Source: Promethearchaeota archaeon
GTDB lineage: Archaea; Asgardarchaeota; Lokiarchaeia; Sigyniarchaeales; SOKP01
Reading direction: 5' to 3'
Assembly: GCA_030615145.1 (NCBI GenBank)
Contig: JAUWZT010000157.1
Coordinates: 1 to 8,681, forward strand
Length of the DNA: 8,681 nucleotides
Shown here in pieces: positions 1 to 5,496 of the stretch. Both the position numbers and the translations under genes were made by a program. The notes under the pieces were generated by a model. That model had not been told where the DNA came from. It made no database searches and worked only from the letters and a program-made list of their open reading frames with translations. How positions within the stretch are numbered: the stretch's first letter is position 1; each line of letters opens with the position of its first letter.

Positions 1-306
1 ATCTATTCTAAAAGCATTTCAACTTTGAGAAGGAAATTAAACAAAATGGTTGATCATAAGTATTTACAGAAAGAATCTGCACGATGGCATGATAAAGACA
101 ATGCGCATTTTGTTTACCTTAATACTCCAAATCTAGAAGAAATCCTAATTTTAATTTATAATCGGCTTTCAGCTTTAATAAATAGAAAATTTGATATTGA
201 TGTAATTGAAAAACTAGATGTAAGATTGCTTGAAGATTTAATCTCCAGAGTAAGACTATATGAAATGCAAAGATCAGCAAAAGCTTTAGGATCCAATTTA
301 TCGTGA
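1..306 (+). CDS. 3' end of an unidentified gene (partial)
   Basis: This reading frame is open from the first base of the window to a TGA at 304-306, so the gene very likely starts upstream. About 101 codons are visible. A TTG at 25 and an ATG at 46 are possible internal starts, but neither has a convincing ribosome binding site at normal distance. The visible product is soluble, charged and predicted mostly helical. A leucine/isoleucine-rich stretch (LEEILILIYNRLSALI) is followed by a second helix ending in RSAKALGSNLS. There are no cysteines and no motif I recognise, so no function is offered. A T-rich run just after the stop (314-323) could end transcription, and the next gene appears to have its own promoter, so this is probably the last gene of its unit. 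Confidence 0.6.
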   Translation: MYSKSISTLRRKLNKMVDHKYLQKESARWHDKDNAHFVYLNTPNLEEILILIYNRLSALINRKFDIDVIEKLDVRLLEDLISRVRLYEMQRSAKALGSNLS

Positions 307-313
307 TTCTAGC

Positions 314-323
314 TTTTTTCTTT
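314..323 (+). terminator. Possible T-rich terminator
   Basis: TTTTTTCTTT begins 8 bases after the stop of the upstream partial gene. Archaeal termination commonly occurs at such T runs without a hairpin. It abuts the TATA box of the next gene. Confidence 0.3.
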
Positions 324-328
324 AAATA
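321..328 (+). promoter_or_regulatory. Archaeal TATA box for the membrane FKBP-like gene
   Basis: TTTAAATA matches the archaeal TATA consensus. Transcription would start about 25 bases downstream, near 350, leaving a short leader of about 20 bases before the ATG at 371. Confidence 0.5.
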
Positions 329-370
329 ATTTAAAATGACAAAGAAATTATCTATTAATAATGGAACACG

Positions 371-1381
371 ATGGCGGGACTTATGAATAAATCGTTATCC
401 CTTACATTTGAGAAAAACGGAGTGGTTTGGATGAAATTTCCAGCAGAGGTTCAATCTAAATTAGTTAAATCGTTTCAAAAGTTCGTTTTAAATCCTGAGA
501 ATACTATGAAGCAAGTAATTTTAAAGCTTTTCAAAAACGCGGATCTAAAATCATTATTCATAAATAAAGAAGGGTTCTTAATGGGAGAGGAAATAGGCCC
601 CAATATTAAAGCTCTTAGGTTCGGATTCAATTTAAACATATCACTAAACAATCTTCGTTTCATTGCTAATTCAACTTTGAAAGGCAAACAAATCACATTA
701 TCAGAGATAGAAGAAGGATTCTTAGATACTCTTTTTAATAAAAAAGAAGTTAACAGCATCCAACAGAGATTTAAAAGTATTGCTGATGGAATCTTGAAGT
801 TAAATTCAAAGGGCAAAATTCAAGTTAACTATATTAAAGTATTTTCTGTTTTATGGTATGATTTTCTTAAAAGTAATAATCTGTCTACTTCAACCAAAAA
901 AAAACTCATAAAGCAAAAACGATATGGAATATCCCTTCCACACAAAACAAAAAGAACTATCAAAGTTTCCACAGTAATCGTCTTGATTATAGGCTTAATA
1001 TTTCTTGGAGTATTTTCTTCAAAGACTCCTCAGATTTTAATAAAAAAATACGATCTAGTCACCTTAGATTATCAGATGTACGAATCCGATTACGCAAAAA
1101 GTTTCGATCCCCTGAATCCATTAATCGATGAGGTGATTGTTTTAACTGTAATACCAATAACTGAAGAAAAAAATAATGGGTTGATTTTAGGTCTCTATAA
1201 TAACCTCATTGGGAAGAAAATATTTTATGAAAGTAGCTATATTTGGCTTGAACGATGCATAGATCAGGACCGCAACGGCGTAGATGACCTTGCAGGAGAA
1301 CCTGCCTTAAGTTATGGCAATAGCTCGGATCAGTATTTTAACATGTGTTTGATGATAAAGTTTAAAATTCTTGATGTTTAG
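371..1381 (+). CDS. Single-pass membrane protein with outer FKBP-like domain
   Basis: A 336-residue protein in three parts. Residues 1-195 are a basic, soluble, probably helical domain that I do not recognise. Residues 199-215 are a clear transmembrane helix preceded by a K/R-rich stretch (175-198), which predicts the N-terminal domain inside and the C-terminal domain outside. Residues 223-336 resemble an FKBP-type peptidyl-prolyl isomerase: KKYDLVTLDY, then FDPLNP, then GLILGLYNNLIGKK, the last matching the FKBP pattern of a Gly-Leu-Ile turn, a helix and LxGxK. An acidic loop D298-Q-D-R-N-G-V-D-D306 resembles a calcium-binding DxDxNGxxD loop. Many catalytic-pocket aromatics of FKBPs are not obvious, so the domain may be non-enzymatic. 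An alternative start is the ATG at 383. The gene has its own TATA box and is convergent with the gene at 1429-1761. The membrane topology is fairly certain; the FKBP assignment is tentative. Confidence 0.65.
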   Translation: MAGLMNKSLSLTFEKNGVVWMKFPAEVQSKLVKSFQKFVLNPENTMKQVILKLFKNADLKSLFINKEGFLMGEEIGPNIKALRFGFNLNISLNNLRFIANSTLKGKQITLSEIEEGFLDTLFNKKEVNSIQQRFKSIADGILKLNSKGKIQVNYIKVFSVLWYDFLKSNNLSTSTKKKLIKQKRYGISLPHKTKRTIKVSTVIVLIIGLIFLGVFSSKTPQILIKKYDLVTLDYQMYESDYAKSFDPLNPLIDEVIVLTVIPITEEKNNGLILGLYNNLIGKKIFYESSYIWLERCIDQDRNGVDDLAGEPALSYGNSSDQYFNMCLMIKFKILDV

Positions 1382-1428
1382 AAAATCTATATGAATTCTT
1401 TAATCATCTAATTGAATTATCTAGTTAT

Positions 1429-1761
1429 TCAAAAATTACACTCGAATTGAACCTTTAATAAATTCCAGTCTTTTTTCATATCTTCCCAAGGTCTATTTAC
1501 ATTTGTTGTTCTTGCGCCACAATGATAAATAGTATATAGTTCTGTATCTCTATTTAACGGCATTAGTGTTCGAACTGCACTCTTCATATCTTTTTGCTGT
1601 TTTACGCCATATAAAGCAGATACACCTAAATAAGCCTCATAACCTAAGACGATTATCAAATTTGGTTTAATTAATTCGATTAACGGCTTTAGAATTGTTG
1701 CCATGTATTTCTCATAATAATTTTCTCCCAAGATTCGAATTTTTTCTAAAGTAGATGGCAC
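1429..1761 (-). CDS. C-terminal fragment of a uracil-DNA-glycosylase-like protein
   Basis: The 110-residue product begins with GTG at 1761, and an in-frame TGA lies three codons upstream. It looks like the C-terminal half of the uracil-DNA glycosylase superfamily. A helix (ILKPLIELIKPN) is followed by the core strand LIIVLGYEAYLG, and the end carries TIYHCGARTTN with NRPWEDMKKDW. H80 sits where the family has its second active-site motif (HPS-like; here H-C-G). The N-terminal half with motif 1 (Gly-x-x-Pro-type uracil-binding loop) is absent, and family members usually have about 200 residues, so this is probably an inactive remnant. In another minus-strand frame, 1767-1793 reads DKLLFVAD then stop, which resembles the first core strand of such proteins and may be debris of the missing part. 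A TATA-like TTTATAA on the minus strand at 1831-1837 could still drive transcription. The family call is moderate; the truncation is seen directly. Confidence 0.6.
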   Translation of the reverse strand: MPSTLEKIRILGENYYEKYMATILKPLIELIKPNLIIVLGYEAYLGVSALYGVKQQKDMKSAVRTLMPLNRDTELYTIYHCGARTTNVNRPWEDMKKDWNLLKVQFECNF

Positions 1762-1830
1762 TTTTTTTAATCAGCTACGAAGAGTAATTTATCTTAAAAT
1801 TGAGTATTATGTGATATCTTGATGTTCACC

Positions 1831-1837
1831 TTATAAA
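1831..1837 (-). promoter_or_regulatory. Possible TATA box for the glycosylase fragment
   Basis: On the minus strand this reads TTTATAA. Transcription would start near 1806-1808 and give a leader of about 45 bases before the GTG at 1761. The sequence is A+T-rich throughout, so chance occurrence is likely. Confidence 0.25.
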
Positions 1838-1857
1838 TTGAAGGGGATCAAAAAAAT

Positions 1858-1865
1858 TTTAAATA
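1858..1865 (+). promoter_or_regulatory. Possible TATA box before the short winged-helix frame
   Basis: TTTAAATA in the plus direction, placing a start near 1885-1890, about 20 bases before the TTG at 1909. It may be the surviving promoter of a gene now reduced to a remnant. Confidence 0.3.
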
Positions 1866-1908
1866 GACTAAGATTAAATAAAAATTTATTTAACGATTCG
1901 TTTTTTTT

Positions 1909-2067
1909 TTGGAGAGAACCAGACGCAGAACGAGGAAAAATCTTGCGCTTCAAATTTTGCTTGAAAACAAAGGAAAGTTTTATTCAAGAGAGGAAATAGT
2001 AAAAAAGGCTAACGAAGAATACGAAATGGAGAAAATTACTTCCATTAATGAAAAAGAACGATTTTAA
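1909..2067 (+). pseudogene. Short winged-helix-like frame, probable gene remnant
   Basis: From a TTG at 1909 to TAA at 2065-2067 the frame encodes about 52 residues with protein-like composition. It starts with a strongly basic stretch (ERTRRRTRK), then NLALQILLENKGKFYSREEI and VKKANEEYEMEKIT. The pattern of helix, 'ENKGKFYSREEI' and a second helix is typical of the first two helices of a winged helix-turn-helix domain, so DNA binding is likely for the ancestor. The recognition helix and wing are missing. After an A-rich stretch (2051-2058), another frame continues for about 40 codons (LLQIEPLRFYIYTFNKF), so a frameshift is possible, but that part is not recognisable. There is no ATG. It could instead be a genuine small DNA-binding protein. 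It sits between the truncated glycosylase and the 276-residue gene. Confidence 0.35.
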
Positions 2068-2183
2068 CATCTTTAAAGTGGATAAGTTTCTTCTACAGAA
2101 TATCCCCTTTATTACAAATTGAACCTCTTAGATTCTACATCTATACTTTTAATAAGTTTGGGTATGTAAGAAAAATAGCATTG

Positions 2184-2230
2184 TCGTAATAACTACGATT
2201 TACGCAAAACATTTAAATAGTTATACGTAT
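2184..2230. promoter_or_regulatory. CGTA/TACG element cluster around a promoter
   Basis: TCGTA (2184-2188) and TACGA (2194-2198) form an inverted repeat with a 5-base spacer. TACG recurs at 2201, and ATACGTAT (2223-2230) is a perfect 8-base palindrome. The TATA box at 2212-2219 lies between them. These could be operator half-sites for a local regulator; they could also be chance in short words. Confidence 0.22.
2212..2219 (+). promoter_or_regulatory. Archaeal TATA box for the 276-residue gene
   Basis: TTTAAATA, with a predicted start near 2240-2245. That gives a leader of about 40 bases before the ATG at 2282. An ATG at 2242 opening an 8-codon frame (MAKYFCRQ, stop) lies right at the predicted start site. 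Confidence 0.5.
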
Positions 2231-2281
2231 TAAAATTTTTTATGGCAAAATATTTTTGTCGGCAATAATTCGTTATTTAAA

Positions 2282-3112
2282 ATGTCACCTCGCAAATATT
2301 TTCCGGTGTTTCCGCAATACTCGATCAAACAATCAATCGAGGGTTTTTGTTTTAAGCTGTATAAATCAAAAAAATTTGATACTATTACAGATGAAGACAT
2401 GGCAGCTCTATATAATCTCGGTGAAAGAAGCAAAAATTATACATATAGAAGGCGTGCTTGCGTCGAATACGGACTTATTACACGTAAAAGCACTAATAAT
2501 TCGTTAAGTTTAGTTGGACTTCGAATTATTAGATCTAATAGTAAAACGGTTGAAATTTTGAAAATCTTATCGTTCATTCATTCTATAAAAATTAAGTTCT
2601 TACTCCGTCATTTTATAGTAAATAACGATAATTTGGTTTATGACGACGGAGAATTTTACGATTTTCTTCTTGAAAAAGGTGTTACTGAAACTAATATTAA
2701 AAAGATTATAAAAGGGTTCAATGAGAGCCTCGAATATCTCGATATAATTACTCCAGAACGTAAGTTAGATCTTAACGATGAATATATCAAAGTAATAAAA
2801 TCTGATGATGAGGATAAATTCAATAGTATTATAGCAAAAATCCTTAGACCTACTAATCAAAAAGATGGGATTTATGATAAGACAACAGAAATTATTAAAG
2901 AACCAAAAAATAAAGATATGCCTAATTTAATAGAAGATTATCCAAAAGTAGATAGTTTGACTGATATTCCATTTATAACTATGTCGGGTAAGACATTTTT
3001 ACTAAGCAAAGACAGTTCTGGTGGGCTAGAATATTATATAGTGAGTAAGGATTTAACAGACAAAGAAAAGAAAAGACTCGACGATTACGTAATTAGTATC
3101 CAAAAGAAATGA
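2282..3112 (+). CDS. Putative DNA-binding protein with N-terminal winged helix
   Basis: A 276-residue soluble protein that I cannot assign to a named family. Residues about 15-85 fit a winged-helix fold: a first helix with GFCFKLYKSKKF, a TDEDMAALYNLG helix, a basic helix (SKNYTYRRRACVEYGLI) and a strand pair TRKSTNNSLSLVGLRII. Residues 88-180 are mostly helical and include VTETNIKKIIKGFNESLEYLDII, possibly a second helix-turn-helix. Residues 180-225 are polar and probably a linker. The C-terminal 50 residues form a small domain with strands (TFLLSKD, LEYYIVSK) and a charged final helix. There are no membrane segments or nuclease motifs. The ATG at 2282 lacks a ribosome binding site but follows a good TATA box. 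The next gene, also DNA-binding, starts 55 bases downstream on the same strand. A role as regulator or replication initiator is inferred from position only. Confidence 0.65.
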   Translation: MSPRKYFPVFPQYSIKQSIEGFCFKLYKSKKFDTITDEDMAALYNLGERSKNYTYRRRACVEYGLITRKSTNNSLSLVGLRIIRSNSKTVEILKILSFIHSIKIKFLLRHFIVNNDNLVYDDGEFYDFLLEKGVTETNIKKIIKGFNESLEYLDIITPERKLDLNDEYIKVIKSDDEDKFNSIIAKILRPTNQKDGIYDKTTEIIKEPKNKDMPNLIEDYPKVDSLTDIPFITMSGKTFLLSKDSSGGLEYYIVSKDLTDKEKKRLDDYVISIQKK

Positions 3113-3167
3113 TAATCATTTAATGTAAAAATTTGTACACTTGTAAAAATAACATTGGAATTATAAA

Positions 3168-3548
3168 ATGACTAAGGTAGAGTTTACTTATCTAATAGAA
3201 ATTTTAGAAAAATTTCGCTCTCCAGCGAAATTACGTATTATTTACGAGATCAATAAACTAGAGTCAAAAAATCTTAGTGTATATGTAGCATTGATTGCGA
3301 ATCATACTGAGAAGAGTGTTACTAGTGTTAATAATCATATAAGAATTTTAGAAAAAGAAAGATTAATAATATTAATTCGAGAAATAACATGTCAGGATTG
3401 CTTCAAAGTTTATAAGAGAGTAATTCCTCCAAGATGCGAATGTGGAGCCAAAATACTAAATTTAAAAAATGATTTCGAAAAAAAAAGCAATTATCCTCAT
3501 TTTTTAATCCAGTTAGCTGAGGATATGAGAAAAAATTTAACATTTTAA
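3168..3548 (+). CDS. ArsR-like winged-helix regulator with zinc-ribbon tail
   Basis: A 126-residue protein in two parts. Residues about 6-72 form an ArsR-type winged helix: SPAKLRIIYEINK (second helix), the helix-turn-helix ALIANHTEKSVTSVNNHIRI with its recognition helix, and the wing LEKERLIILIREI. Residues 75-92 carry four cysteines as C75-x2-C78-x11-C90-x-C92, typical of a zinc ribbon, with the hairpin FKVYKRVIPPR between the pairs. The last 30 residues are helical and may dimerise. Proteins of this layout usually bind operator DNA as dimers. Its stop is 112 bases before the first of five 17-bp-spaced TTTA(G/C)TAAA sites. It, or the 276-residue protein, is therefore the obvious candidate to bind them; this is inferred. 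The ATG at 3168 is the first in frame; I see no clear ribosome binding site. Confidence 0.75.
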   Translation: MTKVEFTYLIEILEKFRSPAKLRIIYEINKLESKNLSVYVALIANHTEKSVTSVNNHIRILEKERLIILIREITCQDCFKVYKRVIPPRCECGAKILNLKNDFEKKSNYPHFLIQLAEDMRKNLTF

Positions 3549-3648
3549 GCAACCCAATAAAGAAACAATTTAGTTATTAATTTCTTAATTATTTCTTCAT
3601 ATTTTATAGTTTGAATGCCCCTATTCATCTTTAGATTATTAAAAATAC

Positions 3649-3656
3649 TTGTTTTT
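3649..3656 (+). terminator. Possible T-run terminator
   Basis: TTGTTTTT lies about 100 bases after the zinc-ribbon regulator gene and just before the repeat array. It would separate that gene from the primase operon. No hairpin is evident. Confidence 0.2.
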
Positions 3657-3660
3657 CCCA

Positions 3661-3737
3661 TTTACTATATTTTAAAATTTAGTAAATTCGTAAATTTACT
3701 AAACCTATTGGTTTACTAAATAGATTAATTTAGTAAA
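3661..3737. repeat. Iteron-like array: five 9-mers at exact 17-bp spacing
   Basis: TTTACTATA (3661, one mismatch), TTTAGTAAA (3678), TTTACTAAA (3695), TTTACTAAA (3712) and TTTAGTAAA (3729) start exactly 17 bases apart. The 9-mer is self-complementary except for its central G/C, so orientation reads G, C, C, G for the four perfect copies. They form two adjacent dyads. TTTAGTAAATT (3678-3688) pairs with AATTTACTAAA (3693-3703) across 4 bases. GTTTACTAAAT (3711-3721) pairs with ATTTAGTAAAC (3728-3738) across 6 bases. The 8 bases between sites are not conserved, so spacing itself is under constraint. The array ends 18 bases before a TATA box. It fits plasmid or viral iterons at an origin, or a cooperative operator controlling the downstream operon. 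Confidence 0.8.
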
Positions 3738-3755
3738 CGCTTGTAAGCACTGTGA

Positions 3756-3763
3756 TTTAAATA
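3756..3763 (+). promoter_or_regulatory. Archaeal TATA box for the nuclease-primase operon
   Basis: TTTAAATA, with transcription predicted to start near 3785 and an ATG at 3830. The repeat array lies immediately upstream, where a bound protein could either recruit or block TBP and TFB. Confidence 0.55.
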
Positions 3764-3829
3764 TCAGAAATTGATAACTTGTCATGTCAATTATAATGAA
3801 TTTAATCAAAAAAAATAAAATGCTGTATT

Positions 3830-4096
3830 ATGAACGACCAATTAAATTACTATATTAAAAGGATTATCAAAAGCCAAATTATAGAATCTTTGAAAAAAGT
3901 TGGAATTGACTCAAAAAATATAAATTTACCTTTGCCTGATTATGAGAATGTTGAGGAAATGCGTTTACCTGATATAAAAGAGTTATCAATCGTCAATTCT
4001 ATAGTTGATGCACATTATAGGAGTCCAGTTAATTTAGATGCGATGCCAGTTCGGAATATATCTACTAATAAAAAAAATCGAGAGGAAGAAATATGA
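3830..4096 (+). CDS. Small unrecognised protein opening the primase operon
   Basis: An 88-residue protein of unknown family. Residues 1-25 form a basic amphipathic helix (YYIKRIIKSQIIESLKKVG). A proline-rich loop follows (NLPLPDYEN, then RLPDIKE), then a short helix (SIVNSIVDAHY) and a charged tail (KKNREEEI). There are no cysteines, membrane segments or catalytic motifs. Its stop overlaps the start of the nuclease gene by ATGA (4093-4096), and GAGGAAG at 4082-4088 serves as ribosome binding site for that gene, so translation of the two is coupled. Fixed stoichiometry with the nuclease suggests a partner, adaptor or inhibitor, but this is inference from layout. A 24-codon frame from the ATG at 3784 overlaps its start in another frame and is probably not a gene. 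Confidence 0.65.
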   Translation: MNDQLNYYIKRIIKSQIIESLKKVGIDSKNINLPLPDYENVEEMRLPDIKELSIVNSIVDAHYRSPVNLDAMPVRNISTNKKNREEEI

Positions 4097-5469
4097 CCGA
4101 TCCGAATAGAATACAATACATAAACAAAGAATATTGTAAAAATTTAAATCAGGCAATTCAGAAAATTACGGATAAAATAGATGAGCTGAGATATGAAAAT
4201 GTTAGTGAAGTAGTTACCGAAACAAACTTGGTATACCCTATGTTATCTGCTTTGGGATATAATATCTCCGATCATCACGAAGTTGTGCCAAGAAAGCGTA
4301 CGGAAGGAGGAGGGTTCGTAGATTTTGCTCTGAAGGTCCCATATGAAGGAGAAGATAAGATTATTTTCAGTGTGGAGGTGAAAAAAATTGCAAATCCTTT
4401 AGTAGATCAAAGAGCAATTAGACAGTGTGTTAGCTATGCTGCTAGTGATGGAATCCCGTTTGGGATAGTTACTAACGGTTCTCGTTATATATTGATCGAT
4501 CCAACTGATCCAAGAGAACTTAAACACAAGATAATATTGATCATAGACCTACCAACTAAAAAGAATGTAGAATTTTTACCATTACTTCACTCAGGGAATT
4601 GGAAACAAGCAGCATCATCGGGTAAGCTTTATGATTATATCAATAGGATCAAATTTTTGAAAATCTTCAATAAAGATGATTCTACAACGCAAATTCAAAC
4701 TATGATTGTTGAATGGGCGATAAAAGAATCTCAAAAAGTGCTGGTAAATATAGGTGAAACACAGGTTACAGAGGTAATTTGTAAAGACGGAATAGAAAAC
4801 TTGATGTTAAATTTTCGAAATAATATAATTCAACATAATTCAGTCATCTGTGCTAACCTACAAAGTAAAAACTTAAGAGATGAGATTACAGCATCAACAT
4901 CCAAAGGTGAAGTGAATGATAATAATAATGTCAGAACTAGATATTCTTTAAATGAATTCATAGGTCGGGTTGAGAATCTATATGACAGACATGTGGATTT
5001 AATAAAAGAGTTGATTAGGGCTTTAATCCCTATCGCGGAAGGTGCGACTGTTATACCTCACAAAGGCATCTCGATCTACACCCCAACAATCTATACTCCA
5101 ACACCTAAAACACGCGTCTGGCTCTTTGTATATTTTTTAGACGATTTCTTAAGACCAGTTTTTTTCACAAACGGCGAACCAAGCGAACTCGATTTTGATA
5201 ATAATGTCAAATTTGCACCGAAAATACATCCAAGATTAAACGGGAGATTGCGTCATTATGGGGATAAGCACGGATTTGTGATTCTGGAGAATGTTAGTGA
5301 TATAGAAGCCAATTTAAAGAATTTCACTAGATCTCTTGAGCTAATTATCCAAGCTGTAAAAAATAATGAACGAACAGGTTGGTGGGGTTCCTATGTAACA
5401 GAATCTTGCGATGGCAATGAAATAGGGATACTCGGTGAGGATTCTAAAGAAGTAAAAGAAATTACATAA
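4093..5469 (+). CDS. HsdR-N-like PD-(D/E)xK nuclease, solitary, with extra C-terminal domain
   Basis: Residues about 30-155 match the N-terminal nuclease domain of type I restriction subunit HsdR. E43 lies in a helix (TETNLVYPMLSALGY), followed by VDFALKV with D77, SVEVKK with the E95-x-K97 pair, QCVSYA with Q111-x3-Y115, and GIVTNGSRYILID. All expected catalytic residues of a PD-(D/E)xK nuclease are present, so metal-dependent DNA cleavage is likely. Full HsdR proteins have about 800-1100 residues with a helicase motor; here there is none, nor HsdM or HsdS nearby. After a low-complexity linker (about 265-282), residues 285-425 form a second domain I cannot name securely: LYDRHVDLIKELIRAL, a tandem TPTIYTPTPKT, strands VWLFVYFLD, and HGFVILENVSDIEANL. 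It vaguely recalls DUF5655. The gene has a good ribosome binding site and is coupled to the 88-residue gene. It may process replication intermediates or act in defence; the context does not decide. Confidence 0.8.
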   Translation: MTDPNRIQYINKEYCKNLNQAIQKITDKIDELRYENVSEVVTETNLVYPMLSALGYNISDHHEVVPRKRTEGGGFVDFALKVPYEGEDKIIFSVEVKKIANPLVDQRAIRQCVSYAASDGIPFGIVTNGSRYILIDPTDPRELKHKIILIIDLPTKKNVEFLPLLHSGNWKQAASSGKLYDYINRIKFLKIFNKDDSTTQIQTMIVEWAIKESQKVLVNIGETQVTEVICKDGIENLMLNFRNNIIQHNSVICANLQSKNLRDEITASTSKGEVNDNNNVRTRYSLNEFIGRVENLYDRHVDLIKELIRALIPIAEGATVIPHKGISIYTPTIYTPTPKTRVWLFVYFLDDFLRPVFFTNGEPSELDFDNNVKFAPKIHPRLNGRLRHYGDKHGFVILENVSDIEANLKNFTRSLELIIQAVKNNERTGWWGSYVTESCDGNEIGILGEDSKEVKEIT

Positions 5470-5496
5470 CAGTTCTACTAATTTTATGATGGTGAG

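Larger units (their letters stand above)
1762..2281. other. Gene-poor junction with gene remnants
   Basis: 520 bases without an intact recognisable gene. It holds the DKLLFVAD fragment (minus, 1767-1793), TATA-like elements on both strands (1831-1837 minus, 1858-1865 plus), a 10-T run (1901-1910), the short winged-helix-like frame at 1909-2067, and the promoter region of the 276-residue gene (2184-2281). From 2068 to about 2180 I see nothing beyond short frames broken by stops. Truncated genes on both strands suggest a recombination or insertion boundary. Confidence 0.45.

Noticed and set aside
475..816. Minus-strand 113-codon open frame
   Set aside because: It lies entirely within the membrane FKBP-like gene on the opposite strand, and its composition is that of an antisense shadow.
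2230..2507. Minus-strand frame 2230-2433 and plus-strand frame 2256-2507
   Set aside because: Both overlap the start of the 276-residue gene, whose frame is longer and has protein-like character and a promoter.
3661..3745. Array considered as a CRISPR
   Set aside because: The repeat unit is 9 bases with 8-base gaps, far below CRISPR repeat and spacer lengths, and no cas genes are present.
3784..3858. 24-codon frame from ATG 3784 upstream of the 88-residue gene
   Set aside because: It overlaps the next start in another frame, has no ribosome binding site and lies at or before the predicted transcription start, so chance is more likely.
4093..5469. Complete type I restriction-modification system
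   Set aside because: Only the HsdR N-terminal nuclease domain is present; no helicase motor, methyltransferase or specificity subunit is encoded in the window.
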